Shown here: positions 17,519 through 25,401 of the stretch, in pieces
Layout of the letters: each line of letters starts with the position of its first letter
Numbering within the stretch: position 1 is the first letter of the stretch
Assembly: GCF_000308595.1 (NCBI RefSeq)
Contig: NZ_BAGA01000074.1
Coordinates: 62,001 to 126,000 of the forward strand
Direction: 5' to 3'
Source of the DNA: Nocardia higoensis NBRC 100133
Lineage (GTDB): Bacteria; Actinomycetota; Actinomycetes; Mycobacteriales; Mycobacteriaceae
Length of the DNA stretch: 64,000 nt
Position numbers and translations under genes: made by a program
Notes under the pieces: generated by a model
Databases searched by the model: none
Told to the model about the DNA's origin: nothing
What the model saw: the letters and a program-made list of their open reading frames with translations, nothing else

Positions 17519-18463
17519 TCAGGCACCTCCGGTCGCGCGCTCGGCGCTCGGTCGCGCGGCCACTTTCCGGGTGAGGAAGAGGATCTGGTCGGCCACGGCC
17601 GGTTCGAACCAGTCGTTGCCGGCGAAGATGTCGAAGTGGTCGCAGGGATAGTGCCTGACCTCGGCGCGCGCGGCGAAGGCCACCTCGGCGGCGGCCTGTG
17701 GCGGCGCGGCCCGGTCGAAATCGGCGATCTGCACCAGCACCGGCGCGGTGATGCGGTCGACGCGCCGATCCGCGCGATAACCGCCGATCTCCAGCCCCAC
17801 CGACGCGTCGACCTCGTTGCGCCAGGTCGGCCCGGCCAGCGCCAGGTAGCTTTCGTAGTACCCCTCGGCGGTCAGGGCCGCGCGCTCGCCGGGCCTGCCG
17901 ACCAGCGGCAGCATCGTCGGCGCCGCGCCGAAGCGGGTGGCCAGCGCGCTGCGCACGCCGGTCACCGTGGACGCCGCCATCGCGAGCGGCCCGTGCTGGG
18001 CCAGCGCGTGCCGCCCCGCCGAGAGGCCGCTCACCATCGGCGCCACCGAGATCGCCGCGCAGACGTCGGCGCGCTCGGCGGCCAGGGTGAGCACGTGCCC
18101 GCCGGACTGCGAGACGCCCCAGAGCACCACTCGCGACCGGTCCACACCCGGCTGCCTGCCCGCCGCGGCGATCGCCGAGCGGTAGTCCTCGACCTGCCCC
18201 GCGAGGTGGATGCGCTGGCGAGGTGTGCCGTCCGAGGCGCCGAACCCCCGGTAGTCGAAGGCGAATACGGCCAGGCCCGCTTCGGCGAGCCTGCGGGCGA
18301 AGGGCTCGAGGCCGGAATCCTTGGTGCCGCCGAATCCGTGCGCCATCACGACCACCGGCCGGCCCCCCGGGGCGTCGAACGGGCCCTCGACGCCGGAGGT
18401 GAAGAACCAGGCGTCGCACTCGGTGCCGTGCGAGTCGAACCGGACGGTGCTGCGCGCGTTCAT
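17519..18463 (-). CDS. Alpha/beta hydrolase
   Basis: A 314-residue hydrolase with VVVMAHGFGGTKDSG (oxyanion loop), the nucleophile elbow GVSQSGG (Ser), and a C-terminal CDHFDIF providing the His; Asp is probably in VQIADFD. The ATG at 18463 overlaps the stop of the upstream flavin monooxygenase (ATGA), so it is translated with it. A Baeyer-Villiger type monooxygenase followed by an esterase is a common catabolic pairing (ketone to ester to acid plus alcohol); this pairing is inferred. Confidence 0.85.
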   Translation of the reverse strand: MNARSTVRFDSHGTECDAWFFTSGVEGPFDAPGGRPVVVMAHGFGGTKDSGLEPFARRLAEAGLAVFAFDYRGFGASDGTPRQRIHLAGQVEDYRSAIAAAGRQPGVDRSRVVLWGVSQSGGHVLTLAAERADVCAAISVAPMVSGLSAGRHALAQHGPLAMAASTVTGVRSALATRFGAAPTMLPLVGRPGERAALTAEGYYESYLALAGPTWRNEVDASVGLEIGGYRADRRVDRITAPVLVQIADFDRAAPPQAAAEVAFAARAEVRHYPCDHFDIFAGNDWFEPAVADQILFLTRKVAARPSAERATGGA

Positions 18464-19830
18464 CGGTTCTCTCCCGCCGTGACCTCGGCGACCCGCGCCC
18501 ACGAAGGCGGGCCCTGCAGACGCGCTCTCGTCGCGCCCGCGGGAAGCTCCCTGACGCGCATGTCGTGCTCGTAGAGGAAGTAGTCGACCTGCTGGGTGTG
18601 GCGCGGCGTGGGGAGCATGTGCCCGGTGTAGCGCTGCTGGTCCTCGGCGATCACCTGCCGCATCCGCTCCGGCGTGGGCAGCCGGTACCGTCCGACCGCG
18701 TAGGCGCCGATCAGCCGCGCCTGCGCCTCGACGAACGGGAACAGCGTCGGGGTGGCCTGGGCGAATCCGGCGAACACCAGGTCGTCGATTCCCGGGGCGA
18801 ACATCCGCTTGTACAGATCGATCCGGTTGTCCGGTGCGCTGAGGAATTCCGGATCGAAGAACGGGAAGGTGATGTTGTAGCCGGTGGCGTAGATGACGAT
18901 GTCGAAATCGTCGTGACTGCCGTCGGTGAAATGCACGGTGTGCCCGTCGAATCGGGCGATATCGGGTTTGGCCACCACATCACCGGAACCGAGCCGCAAC
19001 GGCAGTTCGACCGATTGGGTCGGATGCGCCTCGAAGAACTTGTGATTGGGCGTCGGCAGGCCGAAGGATTCCGGCCTGCCGCCCATCAGCGGCTGCCCCC
19101 ATTGGATGAGCTTGCGCTGCCACGAGGCGGGCAGATACGGCGACGTGCGGTAGTACTTGTCGGCCGGCTTGCCCGCGACGTACTTCGGCACGATCCACGC
19201 ACCCGAGCGCGTCGACAACGTCAGCGAATTGCCCAGCGCCTTGGACGACAGTTCCACCGCGATATCGGCGGCGCTGTTGCCCAGCCCGACGACGAGGATC
19301 CGCGCGCCGGTGAAATCGTGCGGCGTCCACGGATCGATGTAGTGGTGGGCGTGCAGGGTCGTGCCGCTGAACTCGCCGGGGAAGTCCGGCAGGCGCGGAT
19401 CCCAGTGGTGGCCGTTGGCGACGACGAGCAGGTCGAACACGCGGCGTTCACCGCGTCCGGTGGTCAGCTCCCAGCCGCCACCGGGCAGTCTGCGGGCGTG
19501 CTCGACGGGATTGCCGAATTCGATGGACGCGGCCAGCCCGAACGCCTCGCAGTAGTCGTCGAGGTACTGCTTGATCTGGCTGTGATGCGGGAAGTCGGGG
19601 TAGTGCTCGGGCATCGGGAAGTCGCGGAAGGACAACCGATGCTTCGAGGTGTCGATGTGCAGCGAACGGTAGGCGCTGCTGTGGCCGTTGGGATTGCCGA
19701 AGGCCCAGTTGCCGCCCACCCGGTCGGAGGACTCGAAGCAGACATAGGGCACCCGGTAGTCGGTGAGCATCTTGCCCGCGGTCAGGCCGCTGATGCCTGC
19801 ACCGATGACAGCCGTGCGAGGCAGATACAT
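18460..19830 (-). CDS. Flavin-containing monooxygenase (FMO/Baeyer-Villiger type)
   Basis: A 456-residue class B flavoprotein monooxygenase: FAD motif VIGAGISGL at the N-terminus, GGNWAFGNP, the FMO fingerprint FSGTTLHAHHYIDP (FxGxxxHxxxY, about residue 152) and the NADPH motif VVGLGNSAADIA. ATG within the hydrolase overlap and coordinated expression suggest the enzyme oxygenates a ketone, amine or sulfide, with the hydrolase acting next. The upstream gap of about 100 bp to the SRPBCC gene should hold the promoter. Confidence 0.9.
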   Translation of the reverse strand: MYLPRTAVIGAGISGLTAGKMLTDYRVPYVCFESSDRVGGNWAFGNPNGHSSAYRSLHIDTSKHRLSFRDFPMPEHYPDFPHHSQIKQYLDDYCEAFGLAASIEFGNPVEHARRLPGGGWELTTGRGERRVFDLLVVANGHHWDPRLPDFPGEFSGTTLHAHHYIDPWTPHDFTGARILVVGLGNSAADIAVELSSKALGNSLTLSTRSGAWIVPKYVAGKPADKYYRTSPYLPASWQRKLIQWGQPLMGGRPESFGLPTPNHKFFEAHPTQSVELPLRLGSGDVVAKPDIARFDGHTVHFTDGSHDDFDIVIYATGYNITFPFFDPEFLSAPDNRIDLYKRMFAPGIDDLVFAGFAQATPTLFPFVEAQARLIGAYAVGRYRLPTPERMRQVIAEDQQRYTGHMLPTPRHTQQVDYFLYEHDMRVRELPAGATRARLQGPPSWARVAEVTAGENR

Positions 19831-19929
19831 CCGATCCCTCCAACGAACAGAATTCCCTCGTGTGTCCGACGAGTAGTCACATTCGCAGATCTGGGCACCG
19901 CTGTCGGGGGTTTTGGCCGAAGGGGAAGA

Positions 19930-20430
19930 TCAGGCCGAGCCGGCCTCCGTTTCCAGCTCCGATTTCAGTCGATCCAGGGTGCGCCGGATGTTGCCGCGCT
20001 GGAATACCGCGAATCCGGCCCGCCCCGTCGCCAGCCGGTCGAAGACGGCCGCCGCCGCATCGGGCCATTTCACGCGGTCGTCGCGCCAGATCTCGGTGAC
20101 CAGGGTGCCGCCGTCGACGGGCTCGAAGCGGTACTCCCAGGTGGCGATCGCGACGGGCAGGATCGGCGTGCCGATGCCGAATTTGCGCACCGCGAAGGCG
20201 AATCGGCTCCCGGGTTCGGCGACCGTCACCACGCATTCGGTATGCCAGCGGAAGCCGCGGCGCACATTCGATCCGACGAAGCGCGTGCCGGGGCCCACCG
20301 GCGCTTCGGGGGCGGTGAGTACCGCTCCCGTGTTCTCCGGGCTCCATCGCCCCATCCGGGTGACATCGCTGATCCGGGCGTAGGCGGTCCGCGGATCCAC
20401 GGCGACGACGACGCTGTCGGAGATTTCCAT
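19930..20430 (-). CDS. SRPBCC-fold (polyketide cyclase/START-like) protein
   Basis: A 166-residue protein of the SRPBCC superfamily, recognised by MEISDSVVVAVDPRTAYARISDVTRMGRWSPEN at the N-terminus and TWEYRFEPVDGGTLVTE in the middle. Members bind hydrophobic ligands or act as cyclases/dehydratases; many in actinobacteria are of unknown use. The start at MEISDS fits the family; a start at 20457 would add nine residues. Same strand as the monooxygenase pair but 100 bp upstream of it, so possibly one unit. Confidence 0.75.
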   Translation of the reverse strand: MEISDSVVVAVDPRTAYARISDVTRMGRWSPENTGAVLTAPEAPVGPGTRFVGSNVRRGFRWHTECVVTVAEPGSRFAFAVRKFGIGTPILPVAIATWEYRFEPVDGGTLVTEIWRDDRVKWPDAAAAVFDRLATGRAGFAVFQRGNIRRTLDRLKSELETEAGSA

Positions 20431-20477
20431 GGTCCGGGACGTTCTGGTGCGCGGCACGCCCCGACCCTATCGGCCGC

Positions 20478-20745
20478 CGACCTCCGGCGACAGACCTCGC
20501 GCACAGCTGCGCGCGCTCGTCGACACCTATGCCGACCGTCGCGGCCTGGATCGCGCCGAGATCGGCTTCCTGCGGCTCGACACCCCCGGGCGGGTGCTGC
20601 CCGAAGTGGGGAGAAACTGGGCGGCAAGGTGCTCGAGGTGCTGCGTTCGCGTGGCATCGAGATCAGGTTGCGAGCAAGGGCATATACCGGCGGGCCGCTG
20701 ATCGAAGTGCGCAGATCAGACCAGGGAGTTTGGTTCTTCGGGTAA
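20478..20745 (+). pseudogene. Frameshifted fragment of an NDH-2-like FAD/NAD oxidoreductase
   Basis: Frame 1 encodes LRALVDTYADRRGLDRAEIG and then PGRVLPEVG; a missing base in the GGGG run at 20608-20611 moves the homologous continuation, EKLGGKVLEVLRSRGIEIRL, to the next frame. Together they read like the second Rossmann domain of a type II NADH dehydrogenase or related pyridine nucleotide-disulfide oxidoreductase (..LLPEV..KLG..VLE.RGIE..). Both the N-terminal FAD domain and the C-terminus are absent, and the frame ends in unrelated residues. I regard it as a remnant of a lost gene. Confidence 0.55.
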
Positions 20746-20834
20746 GGTGGTAGTCGGTTCAGGTATCGCTCCGTCGGCGCGGCCGGAGCGGATCTCATCG
20801 TTGAATGGGTAGGCCGAAGAACGGGTAGGCAAAG

Positions 20835-20990
20835 ATGGACGACACCACCGCGCGTAGCCGGGAACCGAAGGAAACAGACAGGGTGATCTGGCCCGATCCC
20901 AGTCCGCTGGCGGACTGGTGGGCCGACATCATGGGCACCGCGACTCCCTCGCGGAATCCGAAGACCTCGAGCTCCGCGTCCCAGCGCTGA
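20835..20990 (+). CDS. Small hypothetical protein (51 residues)
   Basis: ATG-started frame beginning MDDTTARSREPKE with a Trp-rich centre WPDPSPLADWWADIMG and a Ser-rich tail. A loose purine stretch (GGGTAGG) precedes the ATG and a strong hairpin (21034-21074) follows, which supports transcription. I do not recognise the family; it could be a genuine small protein or chance frame. Confidence 0.35.
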   Translation: MDDTTARSREPKETDRVIWPDPSPLADWWADIMGTATPSRNPKTSSSASQR

Positions 20991-21033
20991 CCGGTAGGTC
21001 GGCGATCGCCTGGTGATGCCGGGCGAAGACGAC

Positions 21034-21074
21034 GACGGCCCCTGCACCCGCCGAGCGCGGGTGCGGGGGCCGTC
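21034..21074. terminator. Strong bidirectional terminator hairpin
   Basis: GACGGCCCCTGCACCCGC and GCGGGTGCGGGGGCCGTC pair at 17 of 18 positions around a five-base loop, followed by TGTGTGTCT. It lies between the plus-strand small frame and the convergent SDR gene. Confidence 0.75.
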
Positions 21075-21093
21075 TGTGTGTCTACGGCTCGGC

Positions 21094-21855
21094 TTACCGG
21101 GGAGCCATGCGGATCGCGCCGTCGAGGCGGATCGTCTCACCGTTGAGCATCGGGTTCTCCACGATGTGGCGGGCCAGCGCGCCGTACTCGGCCGGGTCGC
21201 CCAGGCGCGAGGGGTGCGGGACCTGCGCGCCGAGCGAGGCGATGGCCTCGTCGGGCAGGGTGGCGAACAGCGGGGTGTGGAACAGGCCGGGCGCGATGGT
21301 CAGCACGCGGATCTTCTGGTCGGCCAGGTCGCGGGCGATCGGCAGGGTCATGCCGACGATGCCGCCCTTGGACGCCGAGTAGGCGGCCTGACCGATCTGA
21401 CCGTCGAACGCGGCGACCGAGGCGGTGTTGATGATGACGCCGCGCTCCTCGCCCACCGGATCGGTGGCGGCGATGCGCTCGGCGGCCAGCCGGATCACGT
21501 TGAACGTGCCGATGAGGTTCACGTTGATGATCTTGGTGAAGTCGGGCAGCGGGAAAGCGCCCTTCTTGGACACCGTCTTGATCGCATTGCCGATGCCGGC
21601 GCAGTTCACCGCGATTCGCAGGTCACCCAGCTCCTGGGCGGCGTCGAGGGCCTCGCCGACCTGCTCTTCGCTGGTGACATCGGCCGCGACGAACACGACG
21701 CCGTCGCCGAGTTCCTTGGCAACGGCCTCACCGTTGGAGGAGGGCAGGTCGATGATGACCGCCTTGCCGCCGTGGGCGTGCAGTTCCTTCACCGTGGCCA
21801 GGCCGAGGCCGGAGGCGCCGCCGGTGACCACCGCTACGGTGTTTTCGATCCGCAT
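21094..21855 (-). CDS. SDR, 3-hydroxyacyl-CoA dehydrogenase type-2-like
   Basis: A 253-residue classical short-chain dehydrogenase resembling HSD17B10-type 3-hydroxyacyl-CoA dehydrogenases. NAD motif [16 protein letters not shown], and the catalytic S-Y-K in [24 protein letters not shown] are clear; the C-terminal [18 protein letters not shown] is typical of this branch. AGAAGGGA before the ATG at 21855 fixes the start. It probably oxidises a 3-hydroxyacyl-CoA in beta-oxidation of fatty acid or branched substrates. Confidence 0.88.
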   Translation of the reverse strand: MRIENTVAVVTGGASGLGLATVKELHAHGGKAVIIDLPSSNGEAVAKELGDGVVFVAADVTSEEQVGEALDAAQELGDLRIAVNCAGIGNAIKTVSKKGAFPLPDFTKIINVNLIGTFNVIRLAAERIAATDPVGEERGVIINTASVAAFDGQIGQAAYSASKGGIVGMTLPIARDLADQKIRVLTIAPGLFHTPLFATLPDEAIASLGAQVPHPSRLGDPAEYGALARHIVENPMLNGETIRLDGAIRMAPR

Positions 21856-22015
21856 CTCGAATTCCCTTCTGCGTGACCGGTCGTGGCGACCGGATCCGTG
21901 CGCTGCCGCGCGCGGCACCTCGCGGTGCGTGCGGCGTCCGTAATATAGCGAGCCCGTTGCCTATAAGTAAACCAGCGTTCTCATAATTTCGGCGAACGCA
22001 CGGTGTCCGCGGCGA

Positions 22016-22748
22016 TCACAGCGGCGCCGGACTCCACCACAGGTCGTAGAGGTCCTGGCCGGTGTGGCCGTCCCAGCTCGCGTCGATCACGATCCACTGC
22101 CGGTCCGGATCGTCGAAGACGACGGTCAGCAAACCGGTGCCGACCTCGGTGTAATGGGTCCAGCGGACCCGGCCGGAGCCCGACGCGGTGCGGACGACGA
22201 CGTCGAGGCCGGGAGGCAGGCCGGGCACCTTCTCCGAGGGGCGGGGTGGCGGGGTGAGCAGGTGGGCCTGCACAACCTCCGCCGTCGTCGTCCTCGACGC
22301 TCAGCGCACCTTTCCGCTGCCCGACGGGCGGGTCCAGGTCTCTTCGCGCAGCCCGGCCAGTCCGGTGGTGTCCGTGCGGTAGACCAGAGGCCTGCGGTCG
22401 GCATCGCAGCCATTCGCCTGTGTCGTCGTTGAGCGCGCAGCGCATGCCCTGGTAGCCGACGCCGGTCGGCTCGTCCGGCAGCAGTCCGGGGAAGGCCGCC
22501 ACGATATAGGCGGCCGGACCCCAGGCGCAGGATGCGGGCGCGACGGTGGTCGACATCGTGGCCGACTGCGTCGCGGTCGGGGTGGACACACTGGACGGTG
22601 ATCCGGTACCGGTGGACGGGACGGCGACGGGCGGGGCATCCGCCCCACGGACCAGGACTGTCGCCACTACCGCCGACACGATGCCGAAGTCGGCGATACG
22701 CACCGAGTCCGAGCCGTCGTCGGCGCGCGCGACCACCGCGGCGGCCAT
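22016..22748 (-). pseudogene. Broken exported-protein gene (frameshift plus internal stop)
   Basis: One frame from about 22748 encodes a hydrophobic start, a Thr/Ser-rich spacer and AAFPGLLPDEPTGVGYQGMR. Around 22400-22430 coding quality moves to another frame (NGCDADRRPLVYRTDTTGLA), which then meets TGA at 22301-22303 but continues sensibly as EVVQAHLLTPPPRPSEK to the stop at 22016. The two pieces look like one secreted or lipid-anchored actinobacterial protein of about 240 residues. Either it is a decaying gene or the sequence has errors; two independent lesions favour decay. Confidence 0.5.
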
Positions 22749-22817
22749 CTCGCGCTCGCCCCAATAGTCCGGATCCGGAAGTCGTGGATCCGAATCCTCC
22801 CGGCGCGCAATTCCTTC

Positions 22818-22830
22818 TACACTGAGCGGG
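22818..22830 (+). promoter_or_regulatory. -10 element of a probable leaderless lipoprotein gene
   Basis: TACACT (22818-22823) lies six bases before the GTG at 22830. That distance places the transcription start at the initiation codon itself, and no ribosome site is present, both hallmarks of leaderless actinobacterial mRNA. Confidence 0.45.
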
Positions 22831-23171
22831 TGCGTCTGCGTCGGCTCCTCGTCTCGTCCCTGTTGATCCTGCTCGCTCCGCTGGCCGTCGCCGCCTGCAC
22901 GGTCGAGGGACCGGGTTCGACGGCCGAGTGCCATGTCGACGGCTGCACCGTCACCTTCACCCGCGGCGTGGATGCCGAGGCCAGCGTGCTCGGCATCGAC
23001 GTCCAACTGGTCTCCGTCGACGGGAACACGGTGACCATCGGGGTCGCGGGCAAGAACGTCCTGGTGCCGATCGGGGAGACGCAATCGGCCCAGGGCTTCG
23101 ACATCGCCGTCACCGAGGTGACCGATCAGCAGGTGGTCGTGCGCATCTCCACCGGCATCGTCACCGAATAG
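22830..23171 (+). CDS. Small lipoprotein, unknown function
   Basis: A 113-residue protein with a lipoprotein signal peptide: Arg-rich start, hydrophobic LLVSSLLILLAPLA and lipobox AVAAC at about residue 23. The mature part (about 90 residues) has two cysteines close together (AECHVDGCTV) and beta-rich segments GNTVTIGVAGKNVLVP. It would sit on the outer face of the cytoplasmic membrane. It is divergent from the broken exported-protein gene. I do not recognise a named family. Confidence 0.7.
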   Translation: MRLRRLLVSSLLILLAPLAVAACTVEGPGSTAECHVDGCTVTFTRGVDAEASVLGIDVQLVSVDGNTVTIGVAGKNVLVPIGETQSAQGFDIAVTEVTDQQVVVRISTGIVTE

Positions 23172-23238
23172 CGCCGTCACCGAGCACCCGGTCACCGGAC
23201 AGCGCATCGGCGAACATGCCGTCGGTGAGCGGTCTCGC

Positions 23239-23976
23239 TCACCGGGCGCCGTCGGCCACCCCGAAATCGCGCGCCAGATCGGCGAGCACCGAGTCGAACA
23301 GGGCATCCGGATCGCTGACCGGCAGCGGGTAATTGCCGAACACTTCGAGTGTGACGTGGCCGTAGAGCCGCGCCCACAGCGTGATCATCAGGTAGGTCAG
23401 ACCGAGGTCGAGCTTGTCCGCGGGGAAGCTCTCGCCGGTTCCGGCCAGCATTGCCAGCAATTCGCCGCGATAGCGGATCAGGTCGTCGCGCACGCCTTCC
23501 GGGACGGTGTCGGCAGCGGGCAGCACCGGATCGTAGGCGGTGAGCAGACGGCCGGCGGCCGCCAGGAACACCCGGCCGAACGGCTCCTCGTAGCGGGGCG
23601 GACCGGCGGTGCGGGCGCGGTGCGGCGAGGCGAACACCAGGGTGAACTCGTGGGCGTGCGCGAGCGCCCAGCGCCGGAAGCCCCGGCAGATGGCGAACAG
23701 TTGCAGCAGTCCGTCGTCGGGCACCGCGGCGGCTTCGGCGGCCAGGCCCTCGGCCAGATCCAGGCAGATGTCGGTGCGCAGCGCGTCGGCGAGATCCTCG
23801 TGTGATGCGTAGTGCCGGTAGAGCGCGGGCGCGGTGACCCCGAGCTCGCGGGCGATGGCCCGCAGCGTCATCGCCTCGGGCCCGGCCTCGGCCAGCAGCG
23901 TCCTGGCCGCGCGCCGGATGTCGGTGTCGGCGACCGAGGGCAGCCGACCGCGCCGGACCGGCTGCCCGCTCACCAT
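23239..23976 (-). CDS. TetR-family regulator with WHG-type C-terminal domain
   Basis: A 245-residue TetR regulator: helix-turn-helix MTLRAIARELGVTAPALYRHYASHEDLADAL and a C-terminal domain containing RWALAHAHEFTLVFASP, characteristic of the TetR_C WHG group (PF13305). Only six bases separate its start from the stop of the P450 gene, so it is co-transcribed with it and is a candidate regulator of that operon. Confidence 0.87.
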   Translation of the reverse strand: MVSGQPVRRGRLPSVADTDIRRAARTLLAEAGPEAMTLRAIARELGVTAPALYRHYASHEDLADALRTDICLDLAEGLAAEAAAVPDDGLLQLFAICRGFRRWALAHAHEFTLVFASPHRARTAGPPRYEEPFGRVFLAAAGRLLTAYDPVLPAADTVPEGVRDDLIRYRGELLAMLAGTGESFPADKLDLGLTYLMITLWARLYGHVTLEVFGNYPLPVSDPDALFDSVLADLARDFGVADGAR

Positions 23977-23982
23977 CGCGAC

Positions 23983-25209
23983 TCATTCATAGGCGACCTG
24001 CCAGCTCTTGATCCCGTTCAGCCAGCCCGAGCGCAGTCGCACCGGCGCGGAGACCTGTCGCAGGTTCGGCATCACATCGGCGATCGCGTTGAAGATCAGA
24101 TCCAGTTGCAGCCGGGCCAGATTCGCACCGACGCAGTAGTGCGTGCCGGTGCCGCCGAAGCCGACGTGCGGATTCGGATTACGGGTGATGTCGAAGGTGT
24201 GCGGCTCGGTGAAGTGGTCTTCGTCGAAGTTCGCCGAGGAATAGAACAGGCCGACGCGCTGGCCTTCGCGGATCGCCTGTCCGCCGATCTCGGTGTCGCA
24301 CAACGCGGTCCGTTGGAATGCGACCACCGGTGTCGCCCAGCGCACGATCTCGTCGGGCGCCGTACGGGGACGCTCGGCCTGGTAGAGCTCCCACTGCTCC
24401 GGGAAGTCGACGAAGGCCTTCATGCCGTGGGTGGTGGCATTGCGGGTGGTCTCGTTGCCCGCCACCGAGAGCATGATGACGAACCAGGCGAACTCCTCGG
24501 AGCCGAGGCCTTCGCCGTCGATGTCGGCGGACAGCAGCGTGCTGACGATGTCCTCGGCCGGGCAGGCGCGGCGCTGTTCGGCGAGGTTCCAGGCGTAGCC
24601 CATCATCTCGGCGGTGGCGACCATGTGGTTGCCGTCGAACTCCGGATCGTCGTAGCCCATCATCTGGTTCGACCAGTCGAACAGCTTGCTCCGGTCCTCC
24701 TGCGGCACGCCGAGCAGTTCGGCGATCGCCTGCAGCGGCAGTTCGGCGGCTACCTGCTGGACGAAGTCGCCGCCGCCGGTCTCGGCCGCCTCGTGCACGA
24801 TGCGCTCGGCCCGCTCGTGCAGGGCGTCGCGCAGTGACTGCACCGCGCGCGGGGTGAAGCCGCGGGAGATGATGCGGCGCAACTTGTCGTGCGCGGGCGG
24901 GTCGGTGTTGATCATCATCGCGCGCTGGATGTCGATCTGGTCGCGGGTGATGTCGCCGTTGAAGCGGATGACCGCGGTATTGGCATTGCTCGACCAGATC
25001 TCCGGAGTCTTGGAGATCTCCTTGACGTGCTCGAGCTTGCTCACCACCCAGTAGCCGCCGTCGTCGAAGCCGCTGGTGCCGTCGGGCTGGTCGACCCACC
25101 AGACGGGGGCGGCTCGGCGCAGTTCGGCCCATTCCTCGACCGGGAGCCGGGTGGCGAGCAGATCGGGATCGGTGAAGTCGAAGTCGTGCGAAAGGGACGG
25201 CGCGGACAC
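23983..25209 (-). CDS. cyp125: Cytochrome P450, CYP125-like (steroid C26/C27 oxidation)
   Basis: A 408-residue soluble P450. I-helix AGNETTRN, the ExxR segment DEIVRWATP, and heme-ligand loop FGGTGTHYCVGANLARL are intact. Overall it closely follows CYP125, the cholesterol side-chain terminal hydroxylase of mycobacteria and Rhodococcus, as I recall that sequence (opening FDFTDPDL, middle HDKLRRIISRGFTPRAV, end SGWLNGIKSWQV). GAGGAGGT before the GTG at 25209 decides the start. Ferredoxin and reductase partners are not adjacent. Family assignment is strong; substrate is inferred. Confidence 0.88.
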   Translation of the reverse strand: MSAPSLSHDFDFTDPDLLATRLPVEEWAELRRAAPVWWVDQPDGTSGFDDGGYWVVSKLEHVKEISKTPEIWSSNANTAVIRFNGDITRDQIDIQRAMMINTDPPAHDKLRRIISRGFTPRAVQSLRDALHERAERIVHEAAETGGGDFVQQVAAELPLQAIAELLGVPQEDRSKLFDWSNQMMGYDDPEFDGNHMVATAEMMGYAWNLAEQRRACPAEDIVSTLLSADIDGEGLGSEEFAWFVIMLSVAGNETTRNATTHGMKAFVDFPEQWELYQAERPRTAPDEIVRWATPVVAFQRTALCDTEIGGQAIREGQRVGLFYSSANFDEDHFTEPHTFDITRNPNPHVGFGGTGTHYCVGANLARLQLDLIFNAIADVMPNLRQVSAPVRLRSGWLNGIKSWQVAYE

Positions 25210-25267
25210 GGCTACCTCCTCGGGGCAGTGGGCTCTCCTCGGAGTGAACCACACCACAGCCTGCTTT

Positions 25268-25300
25268 GTGAACGGTATTTAGTAAAAGGTGTTCATTCAC
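25268..25300. promoter_or_regulatory. Inverted repeat upstream of the P450 gene
   Basis: GTGAAC at 25268-25273 is mirrored by GTTCATTCAC ending at 25300, in an AT-rich patch containing TATTTAGTAAAA. It lies 59 bp upstream of the P450 start and may be the TetR operator plus promoter. It does not contain the GAACNNGTTC motif. Confidence 0.35.
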
Positions 25301-25352
25301 TTTTCCCGATCGCGTGCTGCGGGTTTGCGGAAGCTTCGTCGATGTCTCCACG

Positions 25353-25388
25353 TATAATCGAAGTTGAAAGTTAGGGTGACCGAAACTT
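25353..25388 (+). promoter_or_regulatory. Promoter and operator candidate of the metal ABC operon
   Basis: A perfect -10 hexamer TATAAT (25353-25358) is followed at +1 distance by an inverted repeat AAGTT-N11-AACTT (25368-25388) containing TTAGGGTGACC, a partial DtxR/MntR-like core. The ATG follows at 25402. Such placement suits repression by a metal-loaded DtxR-family regulator; identity of the regulator is inferred. Confidence 0.5.
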
Positions 25389-25401
25389 AGAATCCGGTCG
25401 T

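Noticed and set aside
18565..20745. A 726-residue plus-strand frame
   Set aside because: Antisense of the flavin monooxygenase and SRPBCC genes; only its last part coincides with the NDH-2-like remnant.
25210..25401. GAACNNGTTC motif upstream of the P450 gene
   Set aside because: Searched for by eye and not present; only another inverted repeat is there.
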